A stretch of 64,000 nt of DNA from an uncultured Cellulophaga sp. (lineage in GTDB: Bacteria; Bacteroidota; Bacteroidia; Flavobacteriales; Flavobacteriaceae), in contig CANMEI010000003.1 of assembly GCA_947496695.1 (NCBI GenBank), positions 124,001 through 188,000 on the forward strand, read 5' to 3'. The position numbers and the translations under genes are program-made. The notes below the pieces were generated by a model. It was not told where the DNA came from and ran no database searches. It saw only the letters and a program-made list of their open reading frames with translations. This document shows positions 28,113 through 37,593 of the stretch, in pieces (positions within the stretch are counted from its first letter, which is position 1; each line of letters opens with the position of its first letter).

Positions 28113-28590
28113 ACATCTATATTTTATTATTTTTTGCTTTTCACTTTGCATAACTTCATGCAAAAATGAGCCAAAAAGTGCGGTAAAAACCGAAGCTGTT
28201 GTATTTAAAAAAGAGGGAACTCTTAAAATTTATAAAGCACAAACAGATTCTATTATTGGACAGTTTGAAATTGAAATAGCTGATTCTGATTACGAAACAG
28301 AAACAGGTCTAATGTACCGCAAGTCAATGAAAAAAAACAGAGGTATGCTCTTTATTTTTCCTAATGTTGCAATGCATTCTTTTTATATGAAAAATACGGA
28401 GTTTCCTTTAGATATTATTTACATTGATGAAAATATGCGTATTGCAAGTTTTCAAGAAAATGCAGAACCTTATAACGAAAGTGGTTTATCATCTCAAGTT
28501 CCTGTTAAATATGTCTTAGAGTTAAACGCTGGTTTAGCTCAAGAATTACTTTTAGAAGTAAAAGATAGTATCTCATTTACAAAACTTTAA
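28105..28590 (+). CDS. DUF192 lipoprotein
   Basis: A 161-residue lipoprotein of the DUF192 family, whose function is unknown. The ATG at 28105 was preferred to one at 28063 because it begins the signal peptide MFKHLYFIIFCF with the lipobox ITSC. It also overlaps the end of lgt by 8 bp, a common coupled arrangement. The DUF192 core follows: GLMYRKSMKKNRGMLFIF, the strongly conserved MHSFYMKNTEFPLDIIYID and VKYVLELNAG. It shares its message with lgt and probably with the acetyltransferase gene 14 bp downstream. Confidence 0.9.
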   Translation: MFKHLYFIIFCFSLCITSCKNEPKSAVKTEAVVFKKEGTLKIYKAQTDSIIGQFEIEIADSDYETETGLMYRKSMKKNRGMLFIFPNVAMHSFYMKNTEFPLDIIYIDENMRIASFQENAEPYNESGLSSQVPVKYVLELNAGLAQELLLEVKDSISFTKL

Positions 28591-28604
28591 ATTTCAGTAA
28601 CCAG

Positions 28605-29126
28605 ATGAATGACTATTTAATGGATAGCGTAACATCTGCACGTTTATACTTCAGAAAACTAACCTCTGAAGATTATGAAAACTGGTTGCCTTTTCATGAA
28701 GATACAAGAACTTCGAAGTACTGGAGTGGACTTCCTAAAAACCCTAAAGAAGCTTGTGAAGCTGATTTTGAAAGAACATTTTATCGCTACGAAAATAATT
28801 TAGGAGGTAAATTAGCTCTAATTGAAAAAACCACAAATCAATTTATTGGGTTATCTGGTTTACTTGTTCAAGAAATTGATAATAAAAAAGAACTTGAAAT
28901 CGCTTTTTCTTTACTGCCAAAATATTGGCACAAAGGTTTTGCTACAGAAGCTGCTAAAACTTGTAAAGCATACGCTACTAAACTAAAATTAGCAAGTTCA
29001 CTAATATCTATAATACAAATAAACAATACACCATCGCAAAAAGTCGCTAAGAACAACTTGATGTCTATTGATACTACAACCACATATCACAATAACCCTG
29101 TTCATATTTTTAGAGTCCATATTTAA
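28605..29126 (+). CDS. GNAT-family N-acetyltransferase
   Basis: A 173-residue cytoplasmic acetyltransferase of the RimJ/RimL type. The start TSARLYFRKLTSEDYENW, the central strand LEIAFSLLPKYWHKGFATEAAKT (about residues 99-121, with the acetyl-CoA loop HKGFAT) and the NTPSQKVAKNNLM segment are typical. The acceptor could be a protein N-terminus, an amine or an antibiotic; nothing in the sequence decides. A second in-frame ATG at 28620 is also possible as the start. It is followed 11 bp later by the ModF-like ATPase, and all genes from lgt on run in one direction. Confidence 0.88.
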   Translation: MNDYLMDSVTSARLYFRKLTSEDYENWLPFHEDTRTSKYWSGLPKNPKEACEADFERTFYRYENNLGGKLALIEKTTNQFIGLSGLLVQEIDNKKELEIAFSLLPKYWHKGFATEAAKTCKAYATKLKLASSLISIIQINNTPSQKVAKNNLMSIDTTTTYHNNPVHIFRVHI

Positions 29127-29137
29127 TTTTTTTAAGC

Positions 29138-30364
29138 ATGCAACATTGTACTATATACGTAAATAACACATCAGAAACATCAAGTTTAATTAACAATATA
29201 CTTGAGAAACGAGCTACAGCTGTATTTGAAAGATTTAACTCATTAAAAGGCTCTATTATATCAAAAAACAAAATAGACGAATTCATAACTGAAGAAGAAA
29301 GGCATGAGATTAAAACTGCAACTAAAGGGCATGTACAATCGTTAAAGTCAATGTCAAGTGGTGAGCAAAAGAAAATTGTTTTAAAACACTTACTTAGCAC
29401 CAACTTAGAATATATAATACTCGATAATCCTTTTGACAATTTAGATATTAAATCTAAAGAGCAACTAAAAATTACATTAGAAGAATTAGCATCTGAAATT
29501 ACATTTATTTTACTCATTAGCAGAAAAAGTGATGCTTTAGGTTTTATCAAAAACCAATACACCTTAAATGAAAATGGAAAATTATCTGAAATAGAAGAAA
29601 TTAAACAATCTACTTTTAAAGAAGATTATTTTCAATTTAAAATTCCAGCTCCATTAGAAGAAATAGAATACTCAGATGAAATTTTAATTCACTTAAAAAA
29701 CATCAATGTCAGTTATGACAAAAGACCAATTATTACAAACATAAATTGGACTATTAAAAAAGGTGAATTTTGGCAATTAAAAGGTGCAAACGGAAGTGGA
29801 AAAACAACATTATTATCTATGATTACTGGTGAAAACAGTAAAGGTTATGGACAAGATTTATACTTATTTGGTAAGAAAAAAGGAAGTGGAGAAAGCATTT
29901 GGGATATCAAGAAAAAAATAGGATACTACTCTCCCACTTTAACTAATAATTTTTACGGAGAACACACCGTACAACACATGCTAATATCAGGCTTAAATGA
30001 TTCTATTGGCTTATATAAATACCCAACTGAAATACAAATAAGCTTATCGCAAGAGTGGTTAAAGGTTTTAAATATTGAACATTTAAAAAATAAAGTTTTT
30101 ATAGAATTACCTATTGGCCTACAACGATTAATAATGGTAGCCAGAGCAATGATAAAGCACCCTTTGCTATTGATACTAGATGAGCCTACAGAAAATTTAG
30201 ATGATGACAGTGCTTCTTTATTTGTTGCTTTAACAAACAAAATAGCATCAGAAAGTAATACAGCAATTCTATTTGTTTCTCATAGAGATGAACCCGGTTT
30301 GTTGCCAAAAAATATTTTTGAATTAAATAAAACCGAAAACGGTTCAATAGGAAATATTATTTAA
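29138..30364 (+). CDS. ModF-like double ABC ATPase with a degenerate N-terminal half
   Basis: A 408-residue soluble protein with two ABC ATPase regions and no membrane domain, in the style of ModF/PhrA. The N-terminal half (1-150) lacks a Walker A motif. It keeps the signature MSSGEQKK (about residues 73-80), while its Walker B reads YIILDNPFDNLD, with the catalytic Glu replaced by Asn. Its switch region is LISRKSD with no His. The C-terminal half (190-408) has Walker A GANGSGKTT, Walker B LLLILDEPTENLD and SHRDE, but the signature is degenerate (LPIGLQR). One composite ATP site could therefore be live. The function is unknown; a regulatory or translation-related role is possible. No molybdate gene is nearby. 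Confidence 0.85.
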   Translation: MQHCTIYVNNTSETSSLINNILEKRATAVFERFNSLKGSIISKNKIDEFITEEERHEIKTATKGHVQSLKSMSSGEQKKIVLKHLLSTNLEYIILDNPFDNLDIKSKEQLKITLEELASEITFILLISRKSDALGFIKNQYTLNENGKLSEIEEIKQSTFKEDYFQFKIPAPLEEIEYSDEILIHLKNINVSYDKRPIITNINWTIKKGEFWQLKGANGSGKTTLLSMITGENSKGYGQDLYLFGKKKGSGESIWDIKKKIGYYSPTLTNNFYGEHTVQHMLISGLNDSIGLYKYPTEIQISLSQEWLKVLNIEHLKNKVFIELPIGLQRLIMVARAMIKHPLLLILDEPTENLDDDSASLFVALTNKIASESNTAILFVSHRDEPGLLPKNIFELNKTENGSIGNII

Positions 30365-30647
30365 TACACTTAAAATAATCTAATCTCCATAAAAAACATT
30401 TCAAGACATTAATCTCCTTAATTAGAATTTAGTAGATTGATAACTATTATAGTTTCTCTATTTTCTCTTCATTAAAATTTGAATACTACAAAATATAAAG
30501 TTTAAAAAAAATCATTTGTAAGGAGCTCTTTTTTAAGACTACTAATGATTAACAAGCTTCGCTTAAATTCAACACTTTATCAATTCATCTATAAAATAAA
30601 GGTTGTGATACTTACGTGATACTTTTTAACTTCATTCGTATTTAACT

Positions 30648-31346
30648 ATGAAAAATATCTTAATAATAGAAGATGATCTTGAAATAATAAAATTATTAGA
30701 AATTCATCTAACCGACCAGACATACAAAACTTCAAAGGCAACTGATGGAGCGATGGGGTTAAAAATGGCTTTAGAAAATAACTATGATCTAATTATTCTA
30801 GACTTAACATTACCCAATATGAACGGTATTGAAGTGTGTAAAAATGTGAGAGTTAAAAAAAGCACCCCAATAATAATGCTAACAGCTAAATCTGAAGAAA
30901 TTGATCGTGTTTTAGGTTTAGAGATTGGTGCTGATGACTACATCACAAAACCCTTTAGTATTCGTGAACTGTTAGCTAGGATAAAAGCTGTTATGCGCAG
31001 AACAAATACTGTAAAAGAAGAAAACAAAGATTCTTCCTTTATTAATATTGATGGTTTACAAATTGATGTTGACAAAAGAAAAGTATTAGTTAATGATGAC
31101 AAAATAGAACTCTCTCCTAAAGAATTTGAATTACTTGTTTTAATGGCTAATAACCCAGGAAGAAACTATTCTAGAACAGAATTACTAAATATTATATGGG
31201 GCTATAATTTCAATGGCTATGAACATACTGTAAATTCTCATATTAATAGATTAAGAGCCAAAATTGAGTCTGATATGGCAAATCCACATTACATACTCAC
31301 CACTTGGGGAGTAGGTTATAAATTTAATGAAGATATATACTCATGA
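30648..31346 (+). CDS. OmpR/PhoB-family response regulator
   Basis: A 232-residue DNA-binding response regulator. The receiver domain (1-115) has the acidic pair at 9-10 (EDD), the phospho-acceptor Asp 52 (LILDLTLP), a Thr near 79 (MLTAKS) and Lys near 101 (ITKPFS). The winged-helix output domain (130-232) shows LSPKEFELLVLMANNPGR, SRTELLNIIWG and NSHINRLRAKIE, and ends in TTWGVGYKFN, typical of OmpR/PhoB. It overlaps the histidine kinase gene by 4 bp (ATGA), so the two are translationally coupled. The 283-bp region upstream has no gene; no target gene or binding site was identified. Confidence 0.96.
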   Translation: MKNILIIEDDLEIIKLLEIHLTDQTYKTSKATDGAMGLKMALENNYDLIILDLTLPNMNGIEVCKNVRVKKSTPIIMLTAKSEEIDRVLGLEIGADDYITKPFSIRELLARIKAVMRRTNTVKEENKDSSFINIDGLQIDVDKRKVLVNDDKIELSPKEFELLVLMANNPGRNYSRTELLNIIWGYNFNGYEHTVNSHINRLRAKIESDMANPHYILTTWGVGYKFNEDIYS

Positions 31347-32836
31347 GCTCAAAAAACAAAACACTTACCCCAAAGTTAATTAAAAAACTATGGTTTGCGT
31401 TTGGCTTACTAGTCTTACTAATGGGAGTATCTTATATATTTATTACTGGTTATTATGCTAATAAATACAATAAAGCAACCATTCAACAAGTCAATGCAAA
31501 TGTTGCTAACCATGTTATAGCTGAAAAATTTTCAAATGCTTCTCCCTTCTTAGAAGATGGCAGTGTAAACAAACCATTATTTGGTGATTTAATGCATGAC
31601 ATGATGGCTGTAAATCATGCTATTGAAGTTTATTTATTAAATGATGTTGGCGAAGTTTTATATTCTGTTGTATTAAACCATAGTAAAAATGCAGTAACTA
31701 AAACTGTATCATTAGCTCCAATAAAAAAATTTATAGCTTCTAATGGAGATATATTTATTGAAGGTGATGATCCAAGAAACCCAGACACAGAAAAAATATT
31801 TTCTGCCGCTCCCTACAATGTAGAAGGCAAAAAAGGATATATCTATATCATATTAACCGGTGAAGACTTCTTAAACATTAGCGAAAACCTATTAACATCT
31901 TATTTTACACAACTTGGGTTTGGCGCAACTGTTTTAACCATGATTTTTTCTGCGATCATAGGCCTACTTAGCATTTGGTTTTTAACCAAAAACTTAAGAC
32001 TAATAACAAATACGGTTGTTGATTTTAGAGAAGGTGATTTAAATGCAAGAATAAAAAATCCTGAAGGCTCTGATATTGAAATATTCGCACACTCATTTAA
32101 TGATATGGCAGATACAATTGTAGATAATATGGAAAAAATGAAATCTGTTGACACACTAAGAAGAGAATTAATTGCAAATGTTTCTCATGATTTACGTACA
32201 CCTTTAGCTATATTAAAAGGTTATATTGAAACATTGCAAATCAAAAAAGATACTCTATCAGAAAAAGAGAAAGATAATTATTTACAAATAACACATGATA
32301 ATGTAGATAAACTATCTAATTTAATTCATCAATTATTTGAATATTCTAAATTAGAAGCTGAGCAAATATCACCCATAAAAGAACCTTTTTCAATTACTGA
32401 ATTGTCATATGATTTAATTGCAAAATTTAAAGTTATTGCTCAGAAAAAAGAAATTATTCTCACATTAGATTGCCCTGAGGAAAACTGCATGGTTTATGCT
32501 GATGTTAGCTTGGTAGAAAGAGCTTTACAAAATCTTATTGAAAATGCAATTAAATACACCAACCCATATGGTGCTGTAACACTTTCTTTAAATAATTTAT
32601 CAAAAAATATAGAGATAAATATTTCTGATACAGGCTCTGGGATCCCCGCAACTGAACAACCATATATTTTTGATCGTTACAAACAAGTAGATAAAACCAG
32701 CAAGCAAGGAACTGGATTAGGCTTAGCTATCGTAAAAAAGATAATGGATTTGCATGAAACTACCATTACTGTATTTAGTGAACCTAAAGAAGGTAGTTCT
32801 TTCGTTTTCAATTTACCTGCTTATCAAGGACAATAA
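31343..32836 (+). CDS. Sensor histidine kinase with HAMP domain
   Basis: A 497-residue membrane kinase and partner of the preceding regulator. Membrane helices lie at about residues 15-37 and 193-215, with a periplasmic sensor of about 155 residues between them. A HAMP linker follows (216-268), then the HisKA box NVSHDLRTPLAILKG with His 282, and the ATPase N, G1 and G2 boxes NLIENAIKYTN, DTGSGIP and GTGLGLAIV. The kinase is therefore complete. The stimulus is unknown; the periplasmic part shows no Cys pairs or metal motif. It ends at a terminator shared with convergent secDF. Confidence 0.95.
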   Translation: MSSKNKTLTPKLIKKLWFAFGLLVLLMGVSYIFITGYYANKYNKATIQQVNANVANHVIAEKFSNASPFLEDGSVNKPLFGDLMHDMMAVNHAIEVYLLNDVGEVLYSVVLNHSKNAVTKTVSLAPIKKFIASNGDIFIEGDDPRNPDTEKIFSAAPYNVEGKKGYIYIILTGEDFLNISENLLTSYFTQLGFGATVLTMIFSAIIGLLSIWFLTKNLRLITNTVVDFREGDLNARIKNPEGSDIEIFAHSFNDMADTIVDNMEKMKSVDTLRRELIANVSHDLRTPLAILKGYIETLQIKKDTLSEKEKDNYLQITHDNVDKLSNLIHQLFEYSKLEAEQISPIKEPFSITELSYDLIAKFKVIAQKKEIILTLDCPEENCMVYADVSLVERALQNLIENAIKYTNPYGAVTLSLNNLSKNIEINISDTGSGIPATEQPYIFDRYKQVDKTSKQGTGLGLAIVKKIMDLHETTITVFSEPKEGSSFVFNLPAYQGQ

Positions 32837-32860
32837 GATGAAACTTAATATGTAGAATAA

Positions 32861-32893
32861 AAAAAGCACCAAAAATAATTTTTTGGTGCTCAA
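32861..32893. terminator. Bidirectional terminator between the kinase gene and secDF
   Basis: An 11-bp stem (agcaccaaaaa with tttttggtgct) has A residues on the left and T-rich sequence on the right, so it can stop transcripts from both sides. Confidence 0.88.
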
Positions 32894-32924
32894 TTTTAAG
32901 TGAATAGATTTTATTTATAATAAT

Positions 32925-35903
32925 CTATTGTTCTTTATTTTTAACTTCAATTGTTTTATTTTTTAATGTGTCAAACATAACAGGAGTTGCTATAAACAAA
33001 GATGAGTATGTACCTACAACTACACCTATTATCATCGCAAACATAAACCCTCTTAATGAATCACCACCAAAAGCAAATATTGCAATAAGTACAATAACAG
33101 TTGTTAAAGAAGTATTTAAAGTTCTACCTAACGTACTGTTTAATGCTAAATTAGTATTATCACCAGCTTTCCAACCTCTTTGACCAATTATCTCTCTAAT
33201 ACGGTCAAATACTACCACGGTATCATTTAGAGAATAACCTATAACTGTTAAGATAGCAGCAATAAAAGCCTGATCTATCTCCATGTTGAAAGGCATAATT
33301 TTTCCGAATATAGAAAATATACCAAGTACAATTAATACATCATGGAAAACTGCTACTACAGCACCTAATGAAAATTGCCATTTCTGGAAACGGAATAAGA
33401 TATATAAGAACACTACTGCTAATGAACCTATAATAGCCCAAAATGCATTATTCTTAATATCATCTGCTATTGTTGGTCCAACTTTTACAGACTGCATAAT
33501 ACCCACTGCTTTTGTATCACTCGCTACAGAGAAATCTTCATAAGACATTCCATCTGGCAAATATTTCTGTACAGTGCTATATAGCTTGTGCTGTATTTCA
33601 TTATCAACTTCAATACCTTCAACATCTACTTTATAAGGAGTTGTTATTTTAACTTGATTATCTTCTCCAAAAGTTTTTACATTAGTACCACTACCAAATA
33701 CATCATTTAACTCTGTAGCCATTTCAGAAGGACTAACAGGTTGCTCAAAACGAACTTGATAAGAACGACCTCCAACAAAATCAACACCCTGCTGTAAACC
33801 TGGCCCAAAGAATAAAGAATACAAACCAATAATCACTAAAACTGTAGATAAGCCGTAAGCAATTTTTCTTTTAGACAAGAAATTAATATTGATATTCTTA
33901 AATAAATTTTTAGTTAAACCTGTAGAGAATTCTAATTTTTTGTCTTTACCTGATAAGTACCACTCAATTAACAATCTTGTTATGAATATTGCCGTAAATA
34001 ATGATGTTAAAATACCAATTATTAAAGTAGTTGCAAATCCTTTAATTGGACCTGAACCAAAAATGAATAAGATTATCGCAGTTAGACCTGTTGTTATGTT
34101 AGCATCTAGAATAGAAGACAATGCATTACTAAAACCATCAGCAATAGCTAAAGATTTTCCTTTACCATTAGCAATTTCTTCTTTTATACGTTCAAAAATA
34201 AGAACGTTTGCATCAACAGACATACCAATAGTTAATACAATACCTGCAATACCAGGTAATGTCAATACTGCTTTTATACTTGTTAATACTCCAAAAATTA
34301 ATAAGATGTTGAATAATAAAGCTATATCAGCAAAGGCACCTGCTCTACCATAATAAAAAATCATCCATAACAACACAAATAACATAGCAATAGCAAATGA
34401 ATTAAATCCACTTGTAATTGCTTCTTGACCTAATGAAGGCCCAACAATTTCTGAAGCAATAATTTCTGCTCTAGCAGGTAACTTACCAGCTCTAAGAACA
34501 TTTGCTATATCTTTTGTTTCATTTATTGTAAACTTTCCAGTAATTTCAGTACGACCACCAGAAATACCGCCAACAACAGAACAACCTGGAGCAGTATAAA
34601 CTTTATTATCTAAAACAATTGCTATACCAGTACCATTTACATTAGCATCACTTGTAAGTTTTTGCCAATCTTTAGCTCCTTTAGTATTCATACTCATACT
34701 AACAGCAGGCCTATTACTAGCGTCAAAAACATCACTTGCACTACTAACAACATCACCACTAATTCTTGGCGCTCCTGCACGGTTAGATTTTAAAGCATAC
34801 AACCCAACTATCTCAGATCCTTCTGTTGGTCTTTCCCATAAAAATTTTACAAACTGTAATTCTTTTGGTACTAACCTTTTTATTTCCGGCATATTTAAAT
34901 ATGCACTTATTTGAGCCGTATCATTAACTGAAGCTCTAATAAAAGAATAACTATTAGGGTCAGCAGGAATTAATAAATTTACTAATGGATTTACTTGACT
35001 AGCAAAATCTATTGAATCTTGAGAAACATCAGAAAGCAAAGAATCTATTTCAGATTCTTGTTTTGAAATTGTCTCTTCTGGTTTTTCAACCTCAACAATT
35101 GTTTTTAATTTTTCATTAGCATCATACAAAAACTTATTCAACAACTGATTATCAGGTCTGTAAGTTTCCCAAAATTCTAATTGAGCTGTACTAGAAAGTA
35201 ATTCTTGTGCTCTTGCTATATCTCTAGCTCCTGGTAATTCAACCAATATACGTCCTGAAGTTCCTTCTCTTTGAATATTTGGTTGTGTAACACCAAAACC
35301 ATCTATACGCTCTCTTAACACCTCAAAGGCTGAAACTATAGATTCATCAATTTTAGTTCTAATAATTGGCTTAACCTGATCATCAGACATCTGAAAATTA
35401 ATAACATCACTTAACCCTTTGTTTGCAAAAACTTCTGGCGAAGCTAACTTCGTATCTCCTTTTATATTATCAAAAGCTTCAAAGAATAGGTCTACATAAG
35501 TATCACTACTATTTTTAGAAGCTGCATCAGCTTCAGCTAAAGCTTTATTAAAAATTGGATTTTTAGTGTTATTAGCTAATCCTTTCAAGATATCTTTTAC
35601 AGATATTTGTAAGGTAACATTAATACCACCCTTTAAATCTAATCCTTTATTAAGCTCTTTTTTCTTCGCATCATTATAGGTTGTAAAACCTAAAATTGAT
35701 TCATCTCCAATAGAGTCTAAATACTTGACTTCTAAATCTTTTCTTTGATTCAGATAATCATTTTCAGTACTAGCTATACTGTTTACTGCATTACTTGCCG
35801 CTTTCTTTTCTACACTATTCGTAATGAACGTGTATGATAATTGGTAAATACTTACCAATCCAAACAAAAAAGCGAAAAGCTTTATAAGACCTTTATTTTG
35901 CAT
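32925..35903 (-). CDS. secDF: Fused protein translocase subunit SecDF
   Basis: Proton-driven accessory pump of the Sec translocon that pulls exported proteins through the membrane. SecD and SecF are one 992-residue polypeptide, the usual form in Bacteroidota. The first half holds LNKGLDLKGGINVTL (about residue 84), a long periplasmic domain with a lineage-specific insert around residues 260-350, and the RND helices with GSVDANVLIFERIKEE-like VDANVLIFERIKEE. The second half holds GLQQGVDFVGGRSYQVRF, GYSLNDTVVVFDRIRE and LNTSLTTVIVLIAIFAFGG. Twelve helices are expected. A very good promoter lies 40 bp upstream of the start. It is probably monocistronic. Confidence 0.97.
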   Translation of the reverse strand: MQNKGLIKLFAFLFGLVSIYQLSYTFITNSVEKKAASNAVNSIASTENDYLNQRKDLEVKYLDSIGDESILGFTTYNDAKKKELNKGLDLKGGINVTLQISVKDILKGLANNTKNPIFNKALAEADAASKNSSDTYVDLFFEAFDNIKGDTKLASPEVFANKGLSDVINFQMSDDQVKPIIRTKIDESIVSAFEVLRERIDGFGVTQPNIQREGTSGRILVELPGARDIARAQELLSSTAQLEFWETYRPDNQLLNKFLYDANEKLKTIVEVEKPEETISKQESEIDSLLSDVSQDSIDFASQVNPLVNLLIPADPNSYSFIRASVNDTAQISAYLNMPEIKRLVPKELQFVKFLWERPTEGSEIVGLYALKSNRAGAPRISGDVVSSASDVFDASNRPAVSMSMNTKGAKDWQKLTSDANVNGTGIAIVLDNKVYTAPGCSVVGGISGGRTEITGKFTINETKDIANVLRAGKLPARAEIIASEIVGPSLGQEAITSGFNSFAIAMLFVLLWMIFYYGRAGAFADIALLFNILLIFGVLTSIKAVLTLPGIAGIVLTIGMSVDANVLIFERIKEEIANGKGKSLAIADGFSNALSSILDANITTGLTAIILFIFGSGPIKGFATTLIIGILTSLFTAIFITRLLIEWYLSGKDKKLEFSTGLTKNLFKNININFLSKRKIAYGLSTVLVIIGLYSLFFGPGLQQGVDFVGGRSYQVRFEQPVSPSEMATELNDVFGSGTNVKTFGEDNQVKITTPYKVDVEGIEVDNEIQHKLYSTVQKYLPDGMSYEDFSVASDTKAVGIMQSVKVGPTIADDIKNNAFWAIIGSLAVVFLYILFRFQKWQFSLGAVVAVFHDVLIVLGIFSIFGKIMPFNMEIDQAFIAAILTVIGYSLNDTVVVFDRIREIIGQRGWKAGDNTNLALNSTLGRTLNTSLTTVIVLIAIFAFGGDSLRGFMFAMIIGVVVGTYSSLFIATPVMFDTLKNKTIEVKNKEQ

Positions 35904-35942
35904 TAGTTACTATATTAATTTCTGGTTTTTTTTGTAAGCGTG

Positions 35943-35973
35943 CAAATATATCATTTAAGAAAGGAAATGACAA
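35943..35973 (-). promoter_or_regulatory. Bacteroidota-type promoter of secDF
   Basis: On the minus strand the sequence reads TTG, 20 nt, TATATTTG, which fits both boxes of the Bacteroidota promoter with good spacing. Transcription should start near 35937, leaving a leader of roughly 35 nt before the ATG at 35903. Confidence 0.7.
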
Positions 35974-36047
35974 TAATTTTTTGCATTTAAAAGTAAGGGC
36001 AATTATCACATTGACAACTGCCCTTACATTTTTATTAAAATAAAGCA

Positions 36048-36974
36048 TTAAAGCTCTAATAACGCATTTGTTTTCTTAACACCTGCTGCACTTTCTTGAA
36101 TTTTTGCTTTATCAGCATCACTTAAAGTAATGTCAACAATTTGTTCTATTCCGTTTTTGCCTAAAAGAACTGGAACACCTATGCAAATATCATTTAAATC
36201 ATACTCACCTTCAAGGTAAGCAGAACATGGGAACATTTTCTTTTGATCACAAGCTATCGCTTGAACCATGCTAGAAACTGCCGCTCCTGGAGCATACCAA
36301 GCACTTGTACCTAATAATTTTGTTAATGTAGCACCACCAACTTTAGTATCAGCAGCAACTTGTTCTAATCTTTCTTCTGATAAAAATTCAGTGACTTTTA
36401 TGCTATTACGAGTTGCATGAGCTATTAAAGGAACCATACCTGTATCACTATGACCACCTATTACCATCCCATCAACATCTGAAATTGGAGCTTCTAAAGC
36501 TTCTGCTAAACGGTACTTAAAACGTGCACTATCTAAAGCGCCCCCCATACCTATAATTTGGTTTTTAGGAAGCCCTAATGTTTTATGAACCAAATATGTC
36601 ATTGTATCCATTGGGTTACTAACAACAATTAAAATACAATTAGGAGAATACTTTATAATACTAGAAGAAACTGCTTTTACAATTCCTGCATTAATACCTA
36701 TTAATTCTTCCCTAGTCATTCCTGGTTTACGAGGAATACCTGAAGTAATGACAGCTACATCACTACCAGCTGTTGCAGCATAATCATTTGTTATACCTGT
36801 AATTTTTGTATCAAAACCGTTTAAAGAAGCTGTTTGCATTAAATCCATTGCTTTACCTTCCGCATAACCTTCTTTAATATCTAATAATACTACTTCAGAT
36901 GCAAAATCTTTAATTGCAATGTACTCAGCACAACTTGCACCAACAGCACCTGCTCCTACTACTGTAACTTTCAT
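36048..36974 (-). CDS. mdh: Malate dehydrogenase (LDH-like type)
   Basis: NAD-dependent malate/oxaloacetate interconversion in the citric acid cycle. The ATG at 36974 (MKVTVVGAGAVGASCAEY) was chosen over one at 37019 because it starts directly at the nucleotide-binding strand and gives the usual 308-residue length. Visible motifs include GAGAVG, the substrate-loop arginines in GIPRKPGMTREELI (about residues 78-91), VSNPMDTMTYL and the catalytic IGGHSDTGMVPL near residue 173. PMD rather than a lactate-type residue set and the two loop arginines support malate. It is monocistronic. Confidence 0.95.
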   Translation of the reverse strand: MKVTVVGAGAVGASCAEYIAIKDFASEVVLLDIKEGYAEGKAMDLMQTASLNGFDTKITGITNDYAATAGSDVAVITSGIPRKPGMTREELIGINAGIVKAVSSSIIKYSPNCILIVVSNPMDTMTYLVHKTLGLPKNQIIGMGGALDSARFKYRLAEALEAPISDVDGMVIGGHSDTGMVPLIAHATRNSIKVTEFLSEERLEQVAADTKVGGATLTKLLGTSAWYAPGAAVSSMVQAIACDQKKMFPCSAYLEGEYDLNDICIGVPVLLGKNGIEQIVDITLSDADKAKIQESAAGVKKTNALLEL

Positions 36975-37006
36975 TTTATATTTTTTTGTATTGAATTTAT
37001 TATACC

Positions 37007-37041
37007 CAAAAATACTCAATTTTAATAGAATAATAGCTCAA
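37007..37041 (-). promoter_or_regulatory. Possible promoter of mdh
   Basis: On the minus strand TATTTTTG at 37007-37014 matches the -7 consensus. A TTG lies 24 nt upstream, slightly wider than the 19-23 nt seen elsewhere in the window. The start codon is 33 bp downstream. Confidence 0.45.
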
Positions 37042-37216
37042 TAAATTATTTTTAAGCTATCTATTTTGTGGTTTTTCACATAAGAGCAAAGCTCTTTTTG
37101 TTAAAAAAACTTACCATATAACGAAAAACTACTCATAATTCCACCTTACATCGAAAAAAAAATAAAAAATCAGTGATTTTTAGTAAATTTAAAGTCCCAA
37201 ATTAAACCTACTTACT

Positions 37217-37588
37217 ATGAAAAAGCCCCTACTTTTCATAGCACTTTGTGCTATTACAATTTTTATAAGTTGCTCTAAATCAACTATTAATAATGACCCT
37301 GTAATTGGTATTTGGACCAATACCATTGAAATTAATTCAACTACAACAAATAACACTATAGAAACTGAATATGAATGGATATTCAATGACGCCTACCTTG
37401 GTCGCTACCAAGAATATAATGATAATACGTTAATAATGGAAACAGATTTTTCTTGGAGTAAAGAAGATGATATTTACACGATTACTTATCCTGGAACTGA
37501 ATTACCTGAAGAAAATGCTAAACTTATTGAAAGTTCTACATTACAAACTACTGAAGGCGATATTTTAGCCACAAAAGAAATAGATTAA
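37217..37588 (+). CDS. Small lipocalin-like lipoprotein
   Basis: A 123-residue lipoprotein with signal peptide MKKPLLFIALCAITIFIS and lipobox FISC. The mature part begins with DPVIGIWTNTIEI and continues with alternating strands that include WIFNDAYLGRYQ and WSKEDDIYTITY. This GxW start and strand pattern is usual in the lipocalin-like domains of small Bacteroidota lipoproteins. The ligand and function are unknown. It stands alone, divergent from mdh and convergent with the receiver gene, with only 5 bp between the stops. An origin as a short surface or periplasmic binding protein is an inference. Confidence 0.78.
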   Translation: MKKPLLFIALCAITIFISCSKSTINNDPVIGIWTNTIEINSTTTNNTIETEYEWIFNDAYLGRYQEYNDNTLIMETDFSWSKEDDIYTITYPGTELPEENAKLIESSTLQTTEGDILATKEID

Positions 37589-37593
37589 ACTAA

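Noticed and set aside
29138-30364. Molybdate transport assignment for the ModF-like ATPase
   Set aside because: Neither modA, modB nor modC is near, and the N-terminal half is degenerate, so only the architecture is like ModF.
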